Shown in pieces: positions 1-10,282 of a DNA stretch of 64,000 nucleotides (position 1 is its first letter; every line of letters begins with the position of its first letter). Under the pieces are notes generated by a model that saw only the letters and a list, made by a program, of their open reading frames with translations, had not been told where the DNA came from and did not search any database. The position numbers and the translations under genes are program-made. The DNA comes from CAVTLG01 sp963802635. Lineage in GTDB: Bacteria; Chloroflexota; Ktedonobacteria; Ktedonobacterales; Ktedonobacteraceae. The DNA is taken from assembly GCA_963802635.1 (NCBI GenBank), contig CAWDJJ010000001.1, positions 2,108,001-2,172,000 on the forward strand, in the 5' to 3' direction.

Positions 1-1211
1 AGGACTAATTCGAGACCGCGCGAATTGTAGAGATTGGCCCATCCATCATTAGCTACATCAAAACTCATGTTCAGAGATTGGCCCGCTGCTATTCCAGTGG
101 GGATGACAGATTGGGTCAAACGGAAGCGGTAGCCCAGATCTTCCTGGATCTGCGACAGACAATTCTGGTTGGTCCAGTCACTCAAGACATCCTTGTTGTA
201 GTCTTCGTTCAACGCACTATAATGATACTGGGCCAGCTCGGTGAGGGCATTTGGGCAGTCCGTATTCGGTGAAGCAACGGCGCAGGTTTCACCCACCTGC
301 GGTACATACTGGTTGTCTTGTTGCAGAAATGTCTGCTGACCTTGGATCGTCGCACTACTAGACTCTTGAAATGTACCACCCTCGTCATTTCCGTCCAGGA
401 AGCAGTCATTATGTGCCCCCATACGCGCCTGGCCCGTGCCACTGAAAGCTTGTTGAGTAGTGAGAGGTGACGTTCCATCGAGTTCCATCGTAAATCGTGG
501 ATAGCGCATTGCCAGCATCCGTTGCTGAGGTAGCACTTTTAAAAGTTCGTTCACAATCGATTGCGAAGCGCTATTGATCTGGTCGACCCCATCCGCATCC
601 GCGGTCAGTAGCCCATTGGTCGAATCATGCCATTCGCCCCAGGACCCGACAAAGCCAGCCTCTAACAGGTCGATGACATCAACATTATTTTGCAGTGTTG
701 GCCCTAGTTGAGCGATATGCCCCAGAATACGGCACAATGGCGCATCGGGCAAACCACTACCAAAGTTATAGGCAAAACGCAGAATGACTTTTAAACCCGC
801 ATTGCGTATCTTGCTAAGATCGTTAGTTACTCCATCAAGAAAGTCCTGCGGTAGTGGTTTGTCAGCAACATAGGGCTGGGAACAGGTTTGCTCAGGACTT
901 TCCGTGCTGGCAAAGTTTGATAAAACATAATAAACCAGGATGACCCGATTACCGCTCTGTTGGACAGCAGCCAGATCGCCCGTGCTGAGTCCACCTGCAC
1001 CTGACCAGTTCGATGCATAGTACACAATGCGCTCATTAAAAAAACCGCGCTCAGGATTGGGAATGTTCTCATTACTAGCTTGATACGTATAGGTCTTAGA
1101 TGAAGCCGTCGATGCAAATGAATAAAATAAGGTAGCAGCAACTCCAGCAAGGGCTATGACAGTGGCTAAGATTATTGCCAGCCCGCGAAACCTATAATAG
1201 GACAGTTTCAT
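1..1211 (-). CDS. Secreted DUF4874/DUF4832 protein, C-terminus cut by window edge
   Basis: An open frame runs from an ATG at 1211 to the left edge without a stop (about 403 codons seen). The first ~25 residues are a hydrophobic segment after a basic N-terminus (MKLSYYRFRG...), a signal peptide or anchor. The mature part starts with the NPERGFF-type motif that opens DUF4874, followed by a TIM-barrel-like stretch (VILRFAYNF, GFVGSWGEWH) and then the start of a DUF4832-like beta region. These paired domains are found in extracellular bacterial proteins resembling glycoside hydrolases; no substrate is established. The many Cys in the second half suggest an exported, disulfide-bonded protein. Start chosen because the signal peptide follows directly. 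Family call is from motif memory, so function stays open. Confidence 0.8.
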   Translation of the reverse strand, partial: MKLSYYRFRGLAIILATVIALAGVAATLFYSFASTASSKTYTYQASNENIPNPERGFFNERIVYYASNWSGAGGLSTGDLAAVQQSGNRVILVYYVLSNFASTESPEQTCSQPYVADKPLPQDFLDGVTNDLSKIRNAGLKVILRFAYNFGSGLPDAPLCRILGHIAQLGPTLQNNVDVIDLLEAGFVGSWGEWHDSTNGLLTADADGVDQINSASQSIVNELLKVLPQQRMLAMRYPRFTMELDGTSPLTTQQAFSGTGQARMGAHNDCFLDGNDEGGTFQESSSATIQGQQTFLQQDNQYVPQVGETCAVASPNTDCPNALTELAQYHYSALNEDYNKDVLSDWTNQNCLSQIQEDLGYRFRLTQSVIPTGIAAGQSLNMSFDVANDGWANLYNSRGLELV

Positions 1212-1846
1212 AGATAAGCACTCCTTGATACTACGTCGAAATTATTGCTCTATTTCTAAAAAGGCCTGACTTTTCGCTCGCTCCAAACCGGTCCCTACAA
1301 GAGATTGACGTGGAGAGTCAGTCAGCCTCCTTCAGCACATCCCAGCTCTGGGTATCGTTAGGAGTATAGTGCGTGGAGGAATAGCATCACTAGACAAATA
1401 GAGGGACAGTTCAAGCTATAGCCGTAGAGGTCGAGACCATTCGAGGGTAGATGTCAATTCTGCTACGCGAGCTTCCACGGCTCCTGAGTAGCTTCGCTGT
1501 CTCTTTCAGTAGAACGAACTTTCAAATCAGCAACTTACAATCTTTCTCCAAAATCTTCCCTCTTTTCGACTAGTATTTCCACATAGGTGCCCTTAAACTT
1601 CGATAGAACTGCTGTTTTCTGTGTTAGAAACATGTATGACTATCTCTCTGTTGCTTCCCAATACGACACAGATCGTGACAACAGTGCAGAAAGTGATGGA
1701 CTCATACACACTTTGGCTGCTCCTGCAAAGTCTATTCTTAATATATAACAACAAATAAAAGAAGAAGTTTTCTGTGTTTGATCAACAAATACTACAAATA
1801 GAGAGCGCTACAGGTCCATACTCTCTATGTTAGCGAGGACAAGACA
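1212..1846. other. Intergenic region without recognisable gene
   Basis: 635 bases between two divergently oriented genes. I see no ORF with a ribosome site, no tRNA and no clear repeat. It must hold the promoters of both flanking genes, but I cannot pick convincing -35/-10 pairs. Confidence 0.5.
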
Positions 1847-3967
1847 TTGCAAGTAAGATTTGGTCGAGACTACATCACAACGGAAGTGACAAAAAATGCT
1901 GTTGCGGCTACATATCTGGTTTCTCCAGTAGATAATCCCCAGCAAACAATGGTCCTTACCGTTCTCGCAACCAGATTTGCCGATGCTCATCGGGAGCAAG
2001 AAGCTATCCTGCGACGCGGTGAGGCAATTGAACAACTGCAGCACCCTGCTCTTTTACCGTATTTGGAGGTGGGTGTAGAAAATGAGCATCTTTATACGGT
2101 GCGGGAATCTCTCCCCTTTGGTTCTTTGCGTACACGTTTAGATCATCTCCTACCGGAACGTTTGAGTCTGCCGGATGCCTTAAGCATTCTCGTGCAAATA
2201 GGACAAGGTCTCTGTTATGCCCATCAACAGTATATCTATCATAGCGGTATAACCCCCAGGCATATTCTCTTTGATAAATGTGGTCATGCTTTACTCGCTG
2301 ATTTTAATCTGTTAGATTGTGCTCATCTTGCACCTCCTAACGATGAAGAAAATAAGCAGAACCTGTGCTATCAAGCACCGGAACAGTTCACTGGGGTGAG
2401 TGATGACAAGAGCGATCAGTATGCGCTTGGCTGTATTGCCTACGAGATGCTTACCGGATATGTCCCCTTTGCTCCACAGAATTTCTCTTTGCTGTGGTCG
2501 CAACAGAGCGCAGAAACGCCTCTCCCCATTTCGCAGCTTGCTCCTGAGACGCCTGCAGATGTTGAAGCAGCGATACTGAGAGCGCTAGAGAAAGAGCCTG
2601 CACAACGCTTTAGCTCTATTGCTGCTTTCATTGATGCTCTGTGCGCTGGCAGTTCAGAGAACGTATCGCCAGACACTGCCTCCCCTGATCCTGCTACTAC
2701 AACCGATCCGCTCGCATGCATAGAGGTCTCTTCTGAGCAATCGACCTCACAGTTACAGCTCCAACAGTCATCCCATCCAGATACCGTTGAAGATGATGTA
2801 CAACATGATATGAAGCTAGATACTATTTTCGATCAAATTATGCAAAACCAATACTCATCCATCTCTGTTCAATCTTCTATATATATTCCAGAAACAGTGG
2901 AAAGTGAGGCAAAAGAACAAAAAAATAAAGAAGAGGAAACGGAACAAAAGATAGAAGAGCCAATACCAACGCAGACTGCCACAGGCAATAGAGAGCACTC
3001 TTCTACCATAGCTGTGCAGGAGCACATACAGCCTGTACAAAAAAAACCTTTAAGCGGTAAGCTAGCAGCTGTATCGAAAAACAGGCAGGCTGCTCCTCTC
3101 GTCATTCGCCCATCACAGTCTACAAAGAACAGGCAGGCTGCTCCTCTCGTCATTCGTCCATCACAGTCTACAAAGAAAGCGCATAGTCAGTTCGGAAAGC
3201 GAACAATGTTAATAAGCATTGCCATCTTGATTCTTTTTGTATTGTTTCTCAGTTATAAAGGCGCTTTAAATGACCTCCGAGGACCTTCCACAGCGGTAAG
3301 CACTGCAACAACGACATCTGTGAAACAATCCTTAGCTTCTTCACTATCCAAGTCAAGCGTACCAGTACTACAATCTATGCCTACTGGAACACCACAACCA
3401 ACTTCCACTACCAGGAAGAAATCTGTGGTACCGCCATTGCCCACTCCGACTCCGACACAAGCAACAGGAGGGTCTGCAGCACTTGCAGCATTACCCTCCT
3501 CCACTACAGCAGTCACAGGAACGCTAGCAGCACCAACCGCCAATAGGATCTATGAGATCGTGAAGCGTAACAGCAGCCTGCTTATGGATGTCGCTGGCAG
3601 TTCAACTGCTAACGGCGCGCACGTTATCCAGAATACCTTCAATAGCGAGAACAGCCAACGCTGGATGCTGCTTACCGCAAGCACCAGCAGCTTCTTTTTC
3701 ATAATGAACCTTAACAGTGGCCTGGTTCTTAGCGTGCCAGGTGGCTCTAGCGCACAAGATATCCCTCTCAATCAGGAGAGCATGAATGGCAGCCAACACC
3801 AGCAGTGGCAGTTCGTCAGCGCCGGAGATGGCGATTATACGATTGTGAACCTCAACAGCGGACAAGGGATCACTATCCCCAACAACTCAAGCTCGGCAGG
3901 TACCTCACTTGATCAGGGTTCCAATGATGGCGAGGCCAGTCAGCAATGGCAACTCCTGCTCATCTGA
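1847..3967 (+). CDS. Membrane pseudokinase with C-terminal ricin-type lectin domain
   Basis: 706 aa from a TTG start. Residues about 1-265 have the fold signature of a Ser/Thr protein kinase, including the APEQF motif and the DQYALGCIAYEMLTG helix. The catalytic motifs are broken: the HRDxxxxN loop reads HSGITPRHIL (Asp and Asn gone), DFG reads DFN, and no VAIK lysine is obvious. It is therefore probably a pseudokinase. A low-complexity linker follows, then one transmembrane helix at about residues 452-470 (MLISIAILILFVLFLSY), a Ser/Thr/Pro-rich stalk, and a beta-trefoil lectin at about 564-706 with three QxW repeats (QRW, QQW, QQW). Topology suggests a cytoplasmic pseudokinase coupled to an outer sugar-binding sensor. 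A TTG start is required because no ATG precedes the kinase fold. Confidence 0.8.
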   Translation: MQVRFGRDYITTEVTKNAVAATYLVSPVDNPQQTMVLTVLATRFADAHREQEAILRRGEAIEQLQHPALLPYLEVGVENEHLYTVRESLPFGSLRTRLDHLLPERLSLPDALSILVQIGQGLCYAHQQYIYHSGITPRHILFDKCGHALLADFNLLDCAHLAPPNDEENKQNLCYQAPEQFTGVSDDKSDQYALGCIAYEMLTGYVPFAPQNFSLLWSQQSAETPLPISQLAPETPADVEAAILRALEKEPAQRFSSIAAFIDALCAGSSENVSPDTASPDPATTTDPLACIEVSSEQSTSQLQLQQSSHPDTVEDDVQHDMKLDTIFDQIMQNQYSSISVQSSIYIPETVESEAKEQKNKEEETEQKIEEPIPTQTATGNREHSSTIAVQEHIQPVQKKPLSGKLAAVSKNRQAAPLVIRPSQSTKNRQAAPLVIRPSQSTKKAHSQFGKRTMLISIAILILFVLFLSYKGALNDLRGPSTAVSTATTTSVKQSLASSLSKSSVPVLQSMPTGTPQPTSTTRKKSVVPPLPTPTPTQATGGSAALAALPSSTTAVTGTLAAPTANRIYEIVKRNSSLLMDVAGSSTANGAHVIQNTFNSENSQRWMLLTASTSSFFFIMNLNSGLVLSVPGGSSAQDIPLNQESMNGSQHQQWQFVSAGDGDYTIVNLNSGQGITIPNNSSSAGTSLDQGSNDGEASQQWQLLLI
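3080..3175 (+). repeat. Tandem 48-bp duplication inside the pseudokinase linker
   Basis: Two nearly identical 48-nt units (3080-3127 and 3128-3175) encode the peptide NRQAAPLVIRPSQSTK twice, just before the transmembrane helix. The units differ by one base (cgccc/cgtcc), so the duplication is recent and in frame. Confidence 0.9.
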
Positions 3968-4003
3968 ATGCGTATGGGTATTACATAATAATGGGGGAAA
4001 TAT

Positions 4004-4324
4004 TTACTCCCATGTTCGTGTCTGATTGATCCGCTCCTTTTCGCGGAAAGCCTGCTCCAGATCGACCTGAAACAGATTTGCCAGGTCGAGCAGGTAACTG
4101 AACACGTCCGCGAACTCTTCGGTGAGCGTGAAGTTGTTCGGTCTCGCTTGCTCGGAGTAGAGTCTCTGGGATTGGCGTATAGCTTTGGCTAGCTCACCGA
4201 CCTCTTCGGTGAAGAGTAAGAACTTTTCCGCATAGGTATCGTTGGTCCAACCGCGTTCCGCGCATATCTCTTGCATGTAACGCTGAAGATCTTTGAGCGT
4301 TGGCTGCTCTGGTAAATGGGCCAT
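4004..4324 (-). CDS. MazG-like nucleotide pyrophosphohydrolase
   Basis: 106 aa all-alpha protein with the MazG/dUTPase-2 metal-binding pattern: EEVGELAKAI in one helix and EEFADVFSYLLDLA in the next, supplying the Glu/Asp ligands for Mg2+. The family hydrolyses NTPs or dNTPs to monophosphates and pyrophosphate and serves in house-cleaning or phage/plasmid responses. The start at 4324 (MAHLPEQ) is chosen over an in-frame ATG at 4342 because GAGGAG lies 4-5 nt upstream of it. It converges with the upstream pseudokinase gene. The substrate cannot be read from the sequence. Confidence 0.85.
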   Translation of the reverse strand: MAHLPEQPTLKDLQRYMQEICAERGWTNDTYAEKFLLFTEEVGELAKAIRQSQRLYSEQARPNNFTLTEEFADVFSYLLDLANLFQVDLEQAFREKERINQTRTWE

Positions 4325-4562
4325 GTTTCTCCTCACAAACAATCTATGCTCTATGGATAAGCAGCTTTACTATGGCTATTGTAAAGCATAGTAAATCGAT
4401 ACGTTTTATGCTATTGTATATGATATGAAATGTGTATGGATACGGACGCGATAAATTCCGCCATATATCCTCAAACGATGTAGCACCCGAAATATAGAGT
4501 AGCCCAACTTCCAACCTTATAGGGTCATACATGAATGTCGATCTGATAACAAAATAATCACG

Positions 4563-5639
4563 TCAACGGTTTTGCTTTTTTAGCTCGTCAAGCACGCGAC
4601 CAATCTCTATGGCTATGTTGTTAAATTCAGCCTCACGCTTCTTGGGATTATATACAGGCTTACCGTCTCGCGGTAGTTTATAGATACCTTTAAATGTAGT
4701 CTGCTCCCACTCTATTGTCGGTTTCACCATAATGGGAATAGTACGCTTGCCCTTTTGATGAAGTTCCCAGGCTGGTTCAAGCTGTTGCTCATAGATCTCG
4801 TTGGAGTTTATGAGGTCAGGAGTGACGATGAGCAGAATAATCTGCGCTGACTGTAACTCTTGCCGCACTATTTCTTGCGTCTCATCTGTCTCGTCTCCAC
4901 CCAGGATATTGTAATCATAGAAACTTTTCAATTGTTTATTCCGCTTCCTAAGAGCAAAATATTTGTCTAGCTCTATGCAGAAATCTAAATCTTCTGGTGC
5001 GTGCACGTAAAAAAGCGTTGAGATCGTCTGTACATTTTGTAGCGCCGGGTCTGTCAGCACGATTTTGGCTGCACGTACTCCTGAACGTACGTGCAGTTCA
5101 GGAATATCTGTTCCTGGCAGCCCTTCAAGCGAAAGCGCAGCCAGTCCCTGATCAAAGGCCTTCTGGATGGAGACTCCATAGCCCAGAGCCTGGTAGAAAG
5201 CTGCTGTAAAGGCGATGACCGCGTCGTCATGAATGCTCTCATTCATCGCAATGACACAGTCAACCACCTTTGTCAGTTCCTCTGCCTGCTGGCTAGAATA
5301 GCAGGCATTCAAAATCACCAGACGAATTTCGCCCTCGACAGCCTGAAAAACCGTTTTGAGCGCTTGCAGAGAAATAAACTGAGCCGATTCGTCGGCTCCC
5401 ACCAACATAAGATCGCCTTTAGAACTGCCATGTCCGCTGAAATGCACGATCTCGGGATGGTAGCGGTTCAATTGGTCAAGCAAATCTAGTGGACGTACCG
5501 CCCACGCGGACACTAATTCCAGGCGATCTCTATATGAGGCTGCGCGCAGCTTCTCGTCTATCGTGCGGTATTCTTTGTCTGGGTTGAGATATCCATCCCT
5601 CATGGGCGTATTTGCTGAAAGAAAGAGGATCTTTGCCAT
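4563..5639 (-). CDS. CHAT protease-TIR domain fusion
   Basis: 358 aa. Residues 1 to about 195 form a CHAT (caspase HetF-associated with TPRs) domain: the catalytic His is H70 in HFSGHG and the Cys is C113 in LNACYS. Residues about 205-358 form a TIR-like domain (FYVHAPEDLDFCIELDKYF..., IILLIVTPDLI, a Glu-containing NEIYEQQLEPAW helix that could supply the NADase Glu). CHAT domains are caspase-like cysteine proteases and TIR domains NAD-consuming or scaffold domains; both recur in bacterial immune systems. The gene lies directly downstream of, and on the same strand as, a TIR-STAND-TPR gene whose TIR domain resembles this one. The combined defence role is inference. Confidence 0.85.
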   Translation of the reverse strand: MAKILFLSANTPMRDGYLNPDKEYRTIDEKLRAASYRDRLELVSAWAVRPLDLLDQLNRYHPEIVHFSGHGSSKGDLMLVGADESAQFISLQALKTVFQAVEGEIRLVILNACYSSQQAEELTKVVDCVIAMNESIHDDAVIAFTAAFYQALGYGVSIQKAFDQGLAALSLEGLPGTDIPELHVRSGVRAAKIVLTDPALQNVQTISTLFYVHAPEDLDFCIELDKYFALRKRNKQLKSFYDYNILGGDETDETQEIVRQELQSAQIILLIVTPDLINSNEIYEQQLEPAWELHQKGKRTIPIMVKPTIEWEQTTFKGIYKLPRDGKPVYNPKKREAEFNNIAIEIGRVLDELKKQNR

Positions 5640-5757
5640 GTTGACTGCTATACTCCTTGTCTTGCGATAAAATGGAGAGCACTACGAACCATTGATTTGT
5701 GTATGTCTATATATTAATGTTATTTCATGCAGTAATCTGGTTTTTGTCAAAGAGCAT

Positions 5758-8506
5758 CTATATGTCACCTGTGAACGCCTGCTCTATGATCTGATCTGCA
5801 TGTGGATATACCTCTGCTACCAGGCTTTCAAATACCTGTCCAGCAGCTAAACGCGTTTGTAACTCTACGTCTATCGCTCCACGCTCAGGATAGTCTAAGA
5901 GCGTAAAATTATCTCTGGCTAACAAAAAACAGGCTAGCGCAATCTTGTTGCATTGCACTGATAAATAGAGATGTCCAAGAATTTCTTGAGCACCATCCCT
6001 TCGTGCCAGCGATCTCCGATCTCGCGGAAGATATGCAAAGCACGGATATAATATTCAACGCTGTTTTGTCTCTCTCGACGCTCCTTATAATAATACGCGA
6101 GATTATGACAAACAATACCCTCGCCGCGTCTCTCGCCGGTCTCGCGAAAATGCCCTAGCGCTCGCCGGAAATGGTCGAGTGCTTGCTCTGATTGATAGAG
6201 CTGATCATAGACTTCACCCATGTTGTTCAGAGTGCGCGCCATCTCTGACACATCGTCCAGTGCTTTGTAGATAGCCAGCGCTTGCTTATAGTAGGTAAGG
6301 GCTTGCCGGTAGCACGCATTTCTCGCATTGACTGTCTGTGCTGCCCGTCCCTGCCTTTTCTGCGCTTGCCCCTGGTTATTGAATGTGACACCCTGCTCAA
6401 CGTGGCCCGGTTGCTGTTCAGCGAGGCGTTGTGCCTGTAAATAGTACATCTGTGCTTGTGCGATTGCTCCGTCCTCCAGGGAAATTGGTCCCAGGCTGTT
6501 CAGTGCCTTGATTTCTCCCTCCCAGAGATCGCAGCTACGGTACAAGGCCAAGCGTTGGCAAAAGAATCGCGCGCTGCATTCTTTTGTCCCAGCGCTTTGT
6601 AGACTTCACCGATCTCATAGGAGATATGCGCTGCTTGCTCCACCTGTGTATTCCAGCGCTCAAGCGGCAAGAGCATTTGATAGAAACTGAGCAAAATAGT
6701 GTTGCAGCCCCAACGATAGAGGTCGCCGAAAAGATGCTCCTGGCGCATAAGCGTATAGGCTTCCTGGTATTGCTCTGCCTGACAAAGGTGCCAGAGCGCC
6801 TCAACGAGCATGTGCACATCATCGACGCGTTGACGGCGTTGGCCTGAGTGTGTAGAGTGCTGCTGATAATAGTATGCCGCTGCGATGTGGGCCTGGTGTT
6901 TGTCAAGCGTCTGGCTATGATTATGCTCTGTAGCGAAGCGACCACGGGCATAATCAGCCACCAGTGGGTGTAATATATAGCGTTTTTCGCCGCTATCTTG
7001 CCTCTGGAAGAGTTGATAGCCTTGCAGGACGCCCAAAGCTCTTAGCGTTTGTTCTTCTGTAACCAACGACTGGGCATGTGTAATTGCGTAGGCGGCTTGC
7101 CATGGCACAGCCTCGCGGTAGATACAGAACGCCAGGAGCAACTGGCGCTGCTTCTCATCCTTCAACAGGTATTCATAGATGTAGTTCAATATATTGTGCT
7201 GCACATCCTTGAGCCATAATTGTTTGTAGGCGGGATCATCGAGTAAGGTTGCCAGGCTTACCTGGAGCTGTTGCCGTAGGTGATCTAAAAGCACGAGTGC
7301 CAGTGCATGTCCTTCGCAGTGCTGAACAGCGCGTAACAGCTCTCGATCAGGGTCTGGTATGCCCCATAGACGCAGTAATGTCAGGCCTTCGGATGGTTGG
7401 AAGCCAGGAAGAGGAAATTCCTGTTGGTACAATCGACGAGCAACGCCTGTGCCCTGAGGATAGGTGTGGGCGGTGAACAGGATACGGCTGGCACAGGGAT
7501 GGCCGTTGAGTAGATCGAGCCATGCCGTAATCTCCGCTTGCTTTGCTGGCTCTGTTTCTGTCTGGGTATCCAGCCAGGTCTCGAACTGGTCAAGTACAAT
7601 CAGCCGTGGCGTCGGGAAGTTTTTCAGCAGATAGAAAAGCTCCAGATCTGGTTTGAAACGAGGATGAGAAAAATCTTTTGCTTGCGATGAGAGATAGGTG
7701 AGGCTATCGTAGTCCTGGCGCAATGCGGCAGCAATGACGCGTAGCAGGTCTGTCAGCGTGCCCGTGGCTTCGATCTTGAGCCAGAGCGCCGCACCTGTAA
7801 ATGGTCCTTCGCCAGCACAGCGGCGCTGCTCTGCAACGTCATAGACCTGGGCCGCCAGCGTTGATTTGCCCACACCTTTTAAGCCTGAGAGCACAACAGA
7901 GGAAACATCTGGCTGGGTTAATTTTGCATAGAGCGCGTTGACCAGCGTTTCCCGTTGCAGTATCATGCTATGCTTGTGAGGAGGTGGCTCTACACACATC
8001 ACGCCATTGCTCAGTTGCAGAGGGTGCTGCTGCTCGCGTAACTGTAAGGCAACATTACGTATCCTGTCGGCAACGTTTGCCAGAGCTTCTTCACGCTGGT
8101 TCCAACTCGTAATGGGACGATTTCCCTGCGGTAATGCTTGCAGGTCCCCGATAGGGGTTGCCTCCCAGCCAGGTGTAGGACGCAACAGTATAGGAATGAC
8201 GCGTGTGCCCGCCGTCTGCAGTCTCTGTAGTGCCAACTGCATCTGTTCGCAGCAATGGTCGTCCTCAAAGTAGGCCGGACTGAGCAAGAGTAAGATGATC
8301 TGTGCCTGCTCCCACTGCACTATACGCTCCTGCTCAATAGAGCCTCCACTGCTGATCTGGCCTTCATGCCAGGTGGTAATCTCTTGCTTACGTCGCGACA
8401 CCGCCAGACTCGTGTTCAATTGTTGCAGTAGCGCCTGGTCTTCTTTTGTATTCGCGCAAGAATAATAGATCGCAATAGGTTTGTCAGGCCCGGAGCTTGT
8501 TGACAT
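5758..8506 (-). pseudogene. TIR-STAND ATPase-TPR protein, broken by two frameshifts
   Basis: Reading from 8506: TIR domain (residues ~10-150), then an NB-ARC/STAND NTPase with P-loop GLKGVGKST near residue 208, Walker B LIVLDQFETW and sensor RILFTAHTYP, then winged-helix and TPR repeats. The first frame stops just after 6550, but homology continues as ALYRSCDLWEGE... in another frame (TPRs) to about 5960-6000, where a second shift leads into LGHLYLSVQCNKIALACFLL... ending at 5758. Corrected length is about 915 aa, normal for the class. STAND proteins sense a trigger through the repeats and activate the TIR effector. The start MSTSS at 8506 has GAAGGA about 8 nt upstream and is preferred to the TTG at 8521. 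Either two real frameshifts (inactive gene) or two assembly indels. Confidence 0.8.
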
Positions 8507-8539
8507 CGCTATATCCTTCAATGGTATGGAAACCCGCCG

Positions 8540-9223
8540 TTACTCACCCATCTCTGCCAGCCGTTTTGTGGCGGACGCTAAGCCCTTTTGAGCTTCGCTA
8601 TACGCGTGTTTGCTGTCTGGCTTTTGGCGTATGATGCCGGGCAATCTCTTGAGGAGATCGCTGGCGACTTGAAAGTTGTCGCGGGCCTGGTGTGCTTTCT
8701 CAACACTGGCACGAGGATGTCTCTTTGTATGTTTGCTCTGATCCAGCAATATCCAGCCGCTATCGATCTTGTCCCACGCGGGTTTCAGGAGGTAGTCAAG
8801 CCCAGGATCTTCGAGTCCCTCGAAATGGCCGTCGCGCTTATTCCCCAGATAGCGCTCGTGCTTTTGCAGCGATTGGAAAATGGTGGGGAAGATCTGCTCT
8901 GCTGCTAGCTGTGCGTCATCTTTTTGGATATGTAAGAGAAGTTCTCTGTGTATGGCAGTGGCAAGCATAGCCGCTCTCAGGCGTAAGATCTCTGGCTCTG
9001 CAAGCTGCAATGCCTGAATGAGCCGCTGCATTTCCTCATCACTTAAAACCGGGAGACCCTCTGGTGTATCCAATGATTGGACCAGGCGGCGTAGCGTTAG
9101 CTGATGCACACTCACGCGATCATCCTGGTGTGCTAAATCCAGACCGTGTTGCTGAAGAACATAATTTAATTCGCGCGCAAAGATGTTCCAGTCATGCCCT
9201 GGTTGTGCACTGTGCTGATTCAT
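8540..9223 (-). CDS. Unknown partner protein of the TIR-STAND gene
   Basis: 227 aa, not recognised. The N-terminal ~90 residues are helical and loosely recall a helix-turn-helix segment (FARELNYVLQQHGLDLAHQD, then LTLRRLVQSL). The C-terminal half is charged and predicted helical (AYSEAQKGLASATKRLAEM). It lies 33 nt upstream of the STAND gene in the same direction, so the two are probably co-transcribed. The upstream gap of about 175 nt presumably holds the promoter. A regulatory or trigger-sensing role for the STAND protein is only a guess from position. Confidence 0.6.
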   Translation of the reverse strand: MNQHSAQPGHDWNIFARELNYVLQQHGLDLAHQDDRVSVHQLTLRRLVQSLDTPEGLPVLSDEEMQRLIQALQLAEPEILRLRAAMLATAIHRELLLHIQKDDAQLAAEQIFPTIFQSLQKHERYLGNKRDGHFEGLEDPGLDYLLKPAWDKIDSGWILLDQSKHTKRHPRASVEKAHQARDNFQVASDLLKRLPGIIRQKPDSKHAYSEAQKGLASATKRLAEMGE

Positions 9224-9399
9224 CGATCATTTCCTCCTTCATTTGCTATTTTACATCAGAACTGTTGAATATTGCAGCTACCGACAGTGCCAAATGTATG
9301 CCATACAAAAACATTCAATTCCTTTGTCCTTCGTTTGAAATATATATACCTTTTACGTCTGTATCTGGATAGCTATTACGTCTATAAAGATAGATGACG

Positions 9400-9807
9400 C
9401 TAACAATTCCTCATCCTTCCAGTGGATGGAGAATAAACCTGTTTTGTCGCTCTTGCTCCCTCTATAATTTGATAAAAAAGATATCTACGATCATTTGCAG
9501 AAAAGAACCTGTGCTGCAAAGTAATAAGAGCACCATAAGAATGTACGTCGGAGACCAGGCTCTTGCATAGAGAAAATATGCCTGCTACTAGCGCATCAAG
9601 CGCAAAGCTAAGTGCCAGCGCAATGGTCCACTCTGCCAGGTTGGAATGCAAGCGTAGCAAACGCACCCATGCCATACCGGGGCAGATAAATAGAAACCAC
9701 ATGACCACCACCGGGCGGATGCTGATTGTTGGCACGAGGAACACGACAAGCGCGGTCAGCAAGCTGGAACAGAGCAGCAAGAGCGGCCAGATTACGCGTT
9801 TTTTCAT
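9400..9807 (-). CDS. Small membrane protein of unknown function
   Basis: 135 aa from the ATG at 9807, preceded by AAGGAG with good spacing (a longer in-frame ATG at 9867 has no such site). Three hydrophobic segments are visible: VIWPLLLLCSSLLTALVVFL, PVVVMWFLFICPGMAWVRLL and WTIALALSFALDALVAGIFSL. The soluble tail (from about residue 90) has no recognisable motif. The N-terminal arrangement resembles the start of larger Ktedonobacterial membrane proteins with a DUF1616-like beginning, so it could be a truncated copy; I cannot decide. Confidence 0.5.
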   Translation of the reverse strand: MKKRVIWPLLLLCSSLLTALVVFLVPTISIRPVVVMWFLFICPGMAWVRLLRLHSNLAEWTIALALSFALDALVAGIFSLCKSLVSDVHSYGALITLQHRFFSANDRRYLFYQIIEGARATKQVYSPSTGRMRNC

Positions 9808-10025
9808 TATTTCACTCCTTAGAAAGCACATGCCTGGATGCGGTTGCGGCCAAAACAGCGTAGTCATTGCTATTCTGAATGCATCAAGAGTAGCAATAGT
9901 ATACTTGATGCATTTTTAAAGGGAAATTGTTATTTTTAAGTATTTTTCTGCTCACGTTGTTGGCATTGTTCGATGGCAGCCAGTTTTACGACTGAGGGAA
10001 CTGCTGCCATTGAGCTTGCGCTATT

Positions 10026-10178
10026 GTATACATTGCCTTGCATTCAGATGAGAACTGTGTCGCAGCACAGTTCTAGCAACGGGAGTTGCTGATCCGCCTG
10101 GCTGACTGCGCAGCAGTAGCTGCGCCAGCAGCGTTGCCAGGCGGAATAAGAACGCGTTTCTGAATGCCTATGGGTATA
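10026..10178. repeat. MITE-like element with GCATTCAGA termini
   Basis: The ends carry the inverted repeat GCATTCAGA (10040) / TCTGAATGC (10159), flanked on the right by ctatgggtata. Inside is a nested dyad (agaactgtg...cacagttct) and a GC-rich core, ctggctgactgcgcagcagtagctgcgcc... A shorter relative sits at 42471-42540 and the core recurs inside the coding gene at 45673-45731. There is no ORF, so it is a non-autonomous repeat. Apart from this repeat and the tRNA promoter, the gap 9868-10282 contains nothing else I can identify. Confidence 0.65.
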
Positions 10179-10213
10179 GCTGCTGGATAGAGGCACATAT
10201 GTCGGCAAAAAAG

Positions 10214-10243
10214 TTGACAAAGTATAGTCGGATCTGCTATGAT
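10214..10243 (+). promoter_or_regulatory. Promoter of tRNA-Asp
   Basis: TTGACA at 10214-10219 and TATGAT at 10238-10243 with 18 nt between, 39 nt before the tRNA. Both hexamers fit the sigma-70 consensus closely. Confidence 0.8.
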
Positions 10244-10282
10244 TTAGCCTGTAAGCAGTGCTGGTAGCACAAGTGAGCAAGA

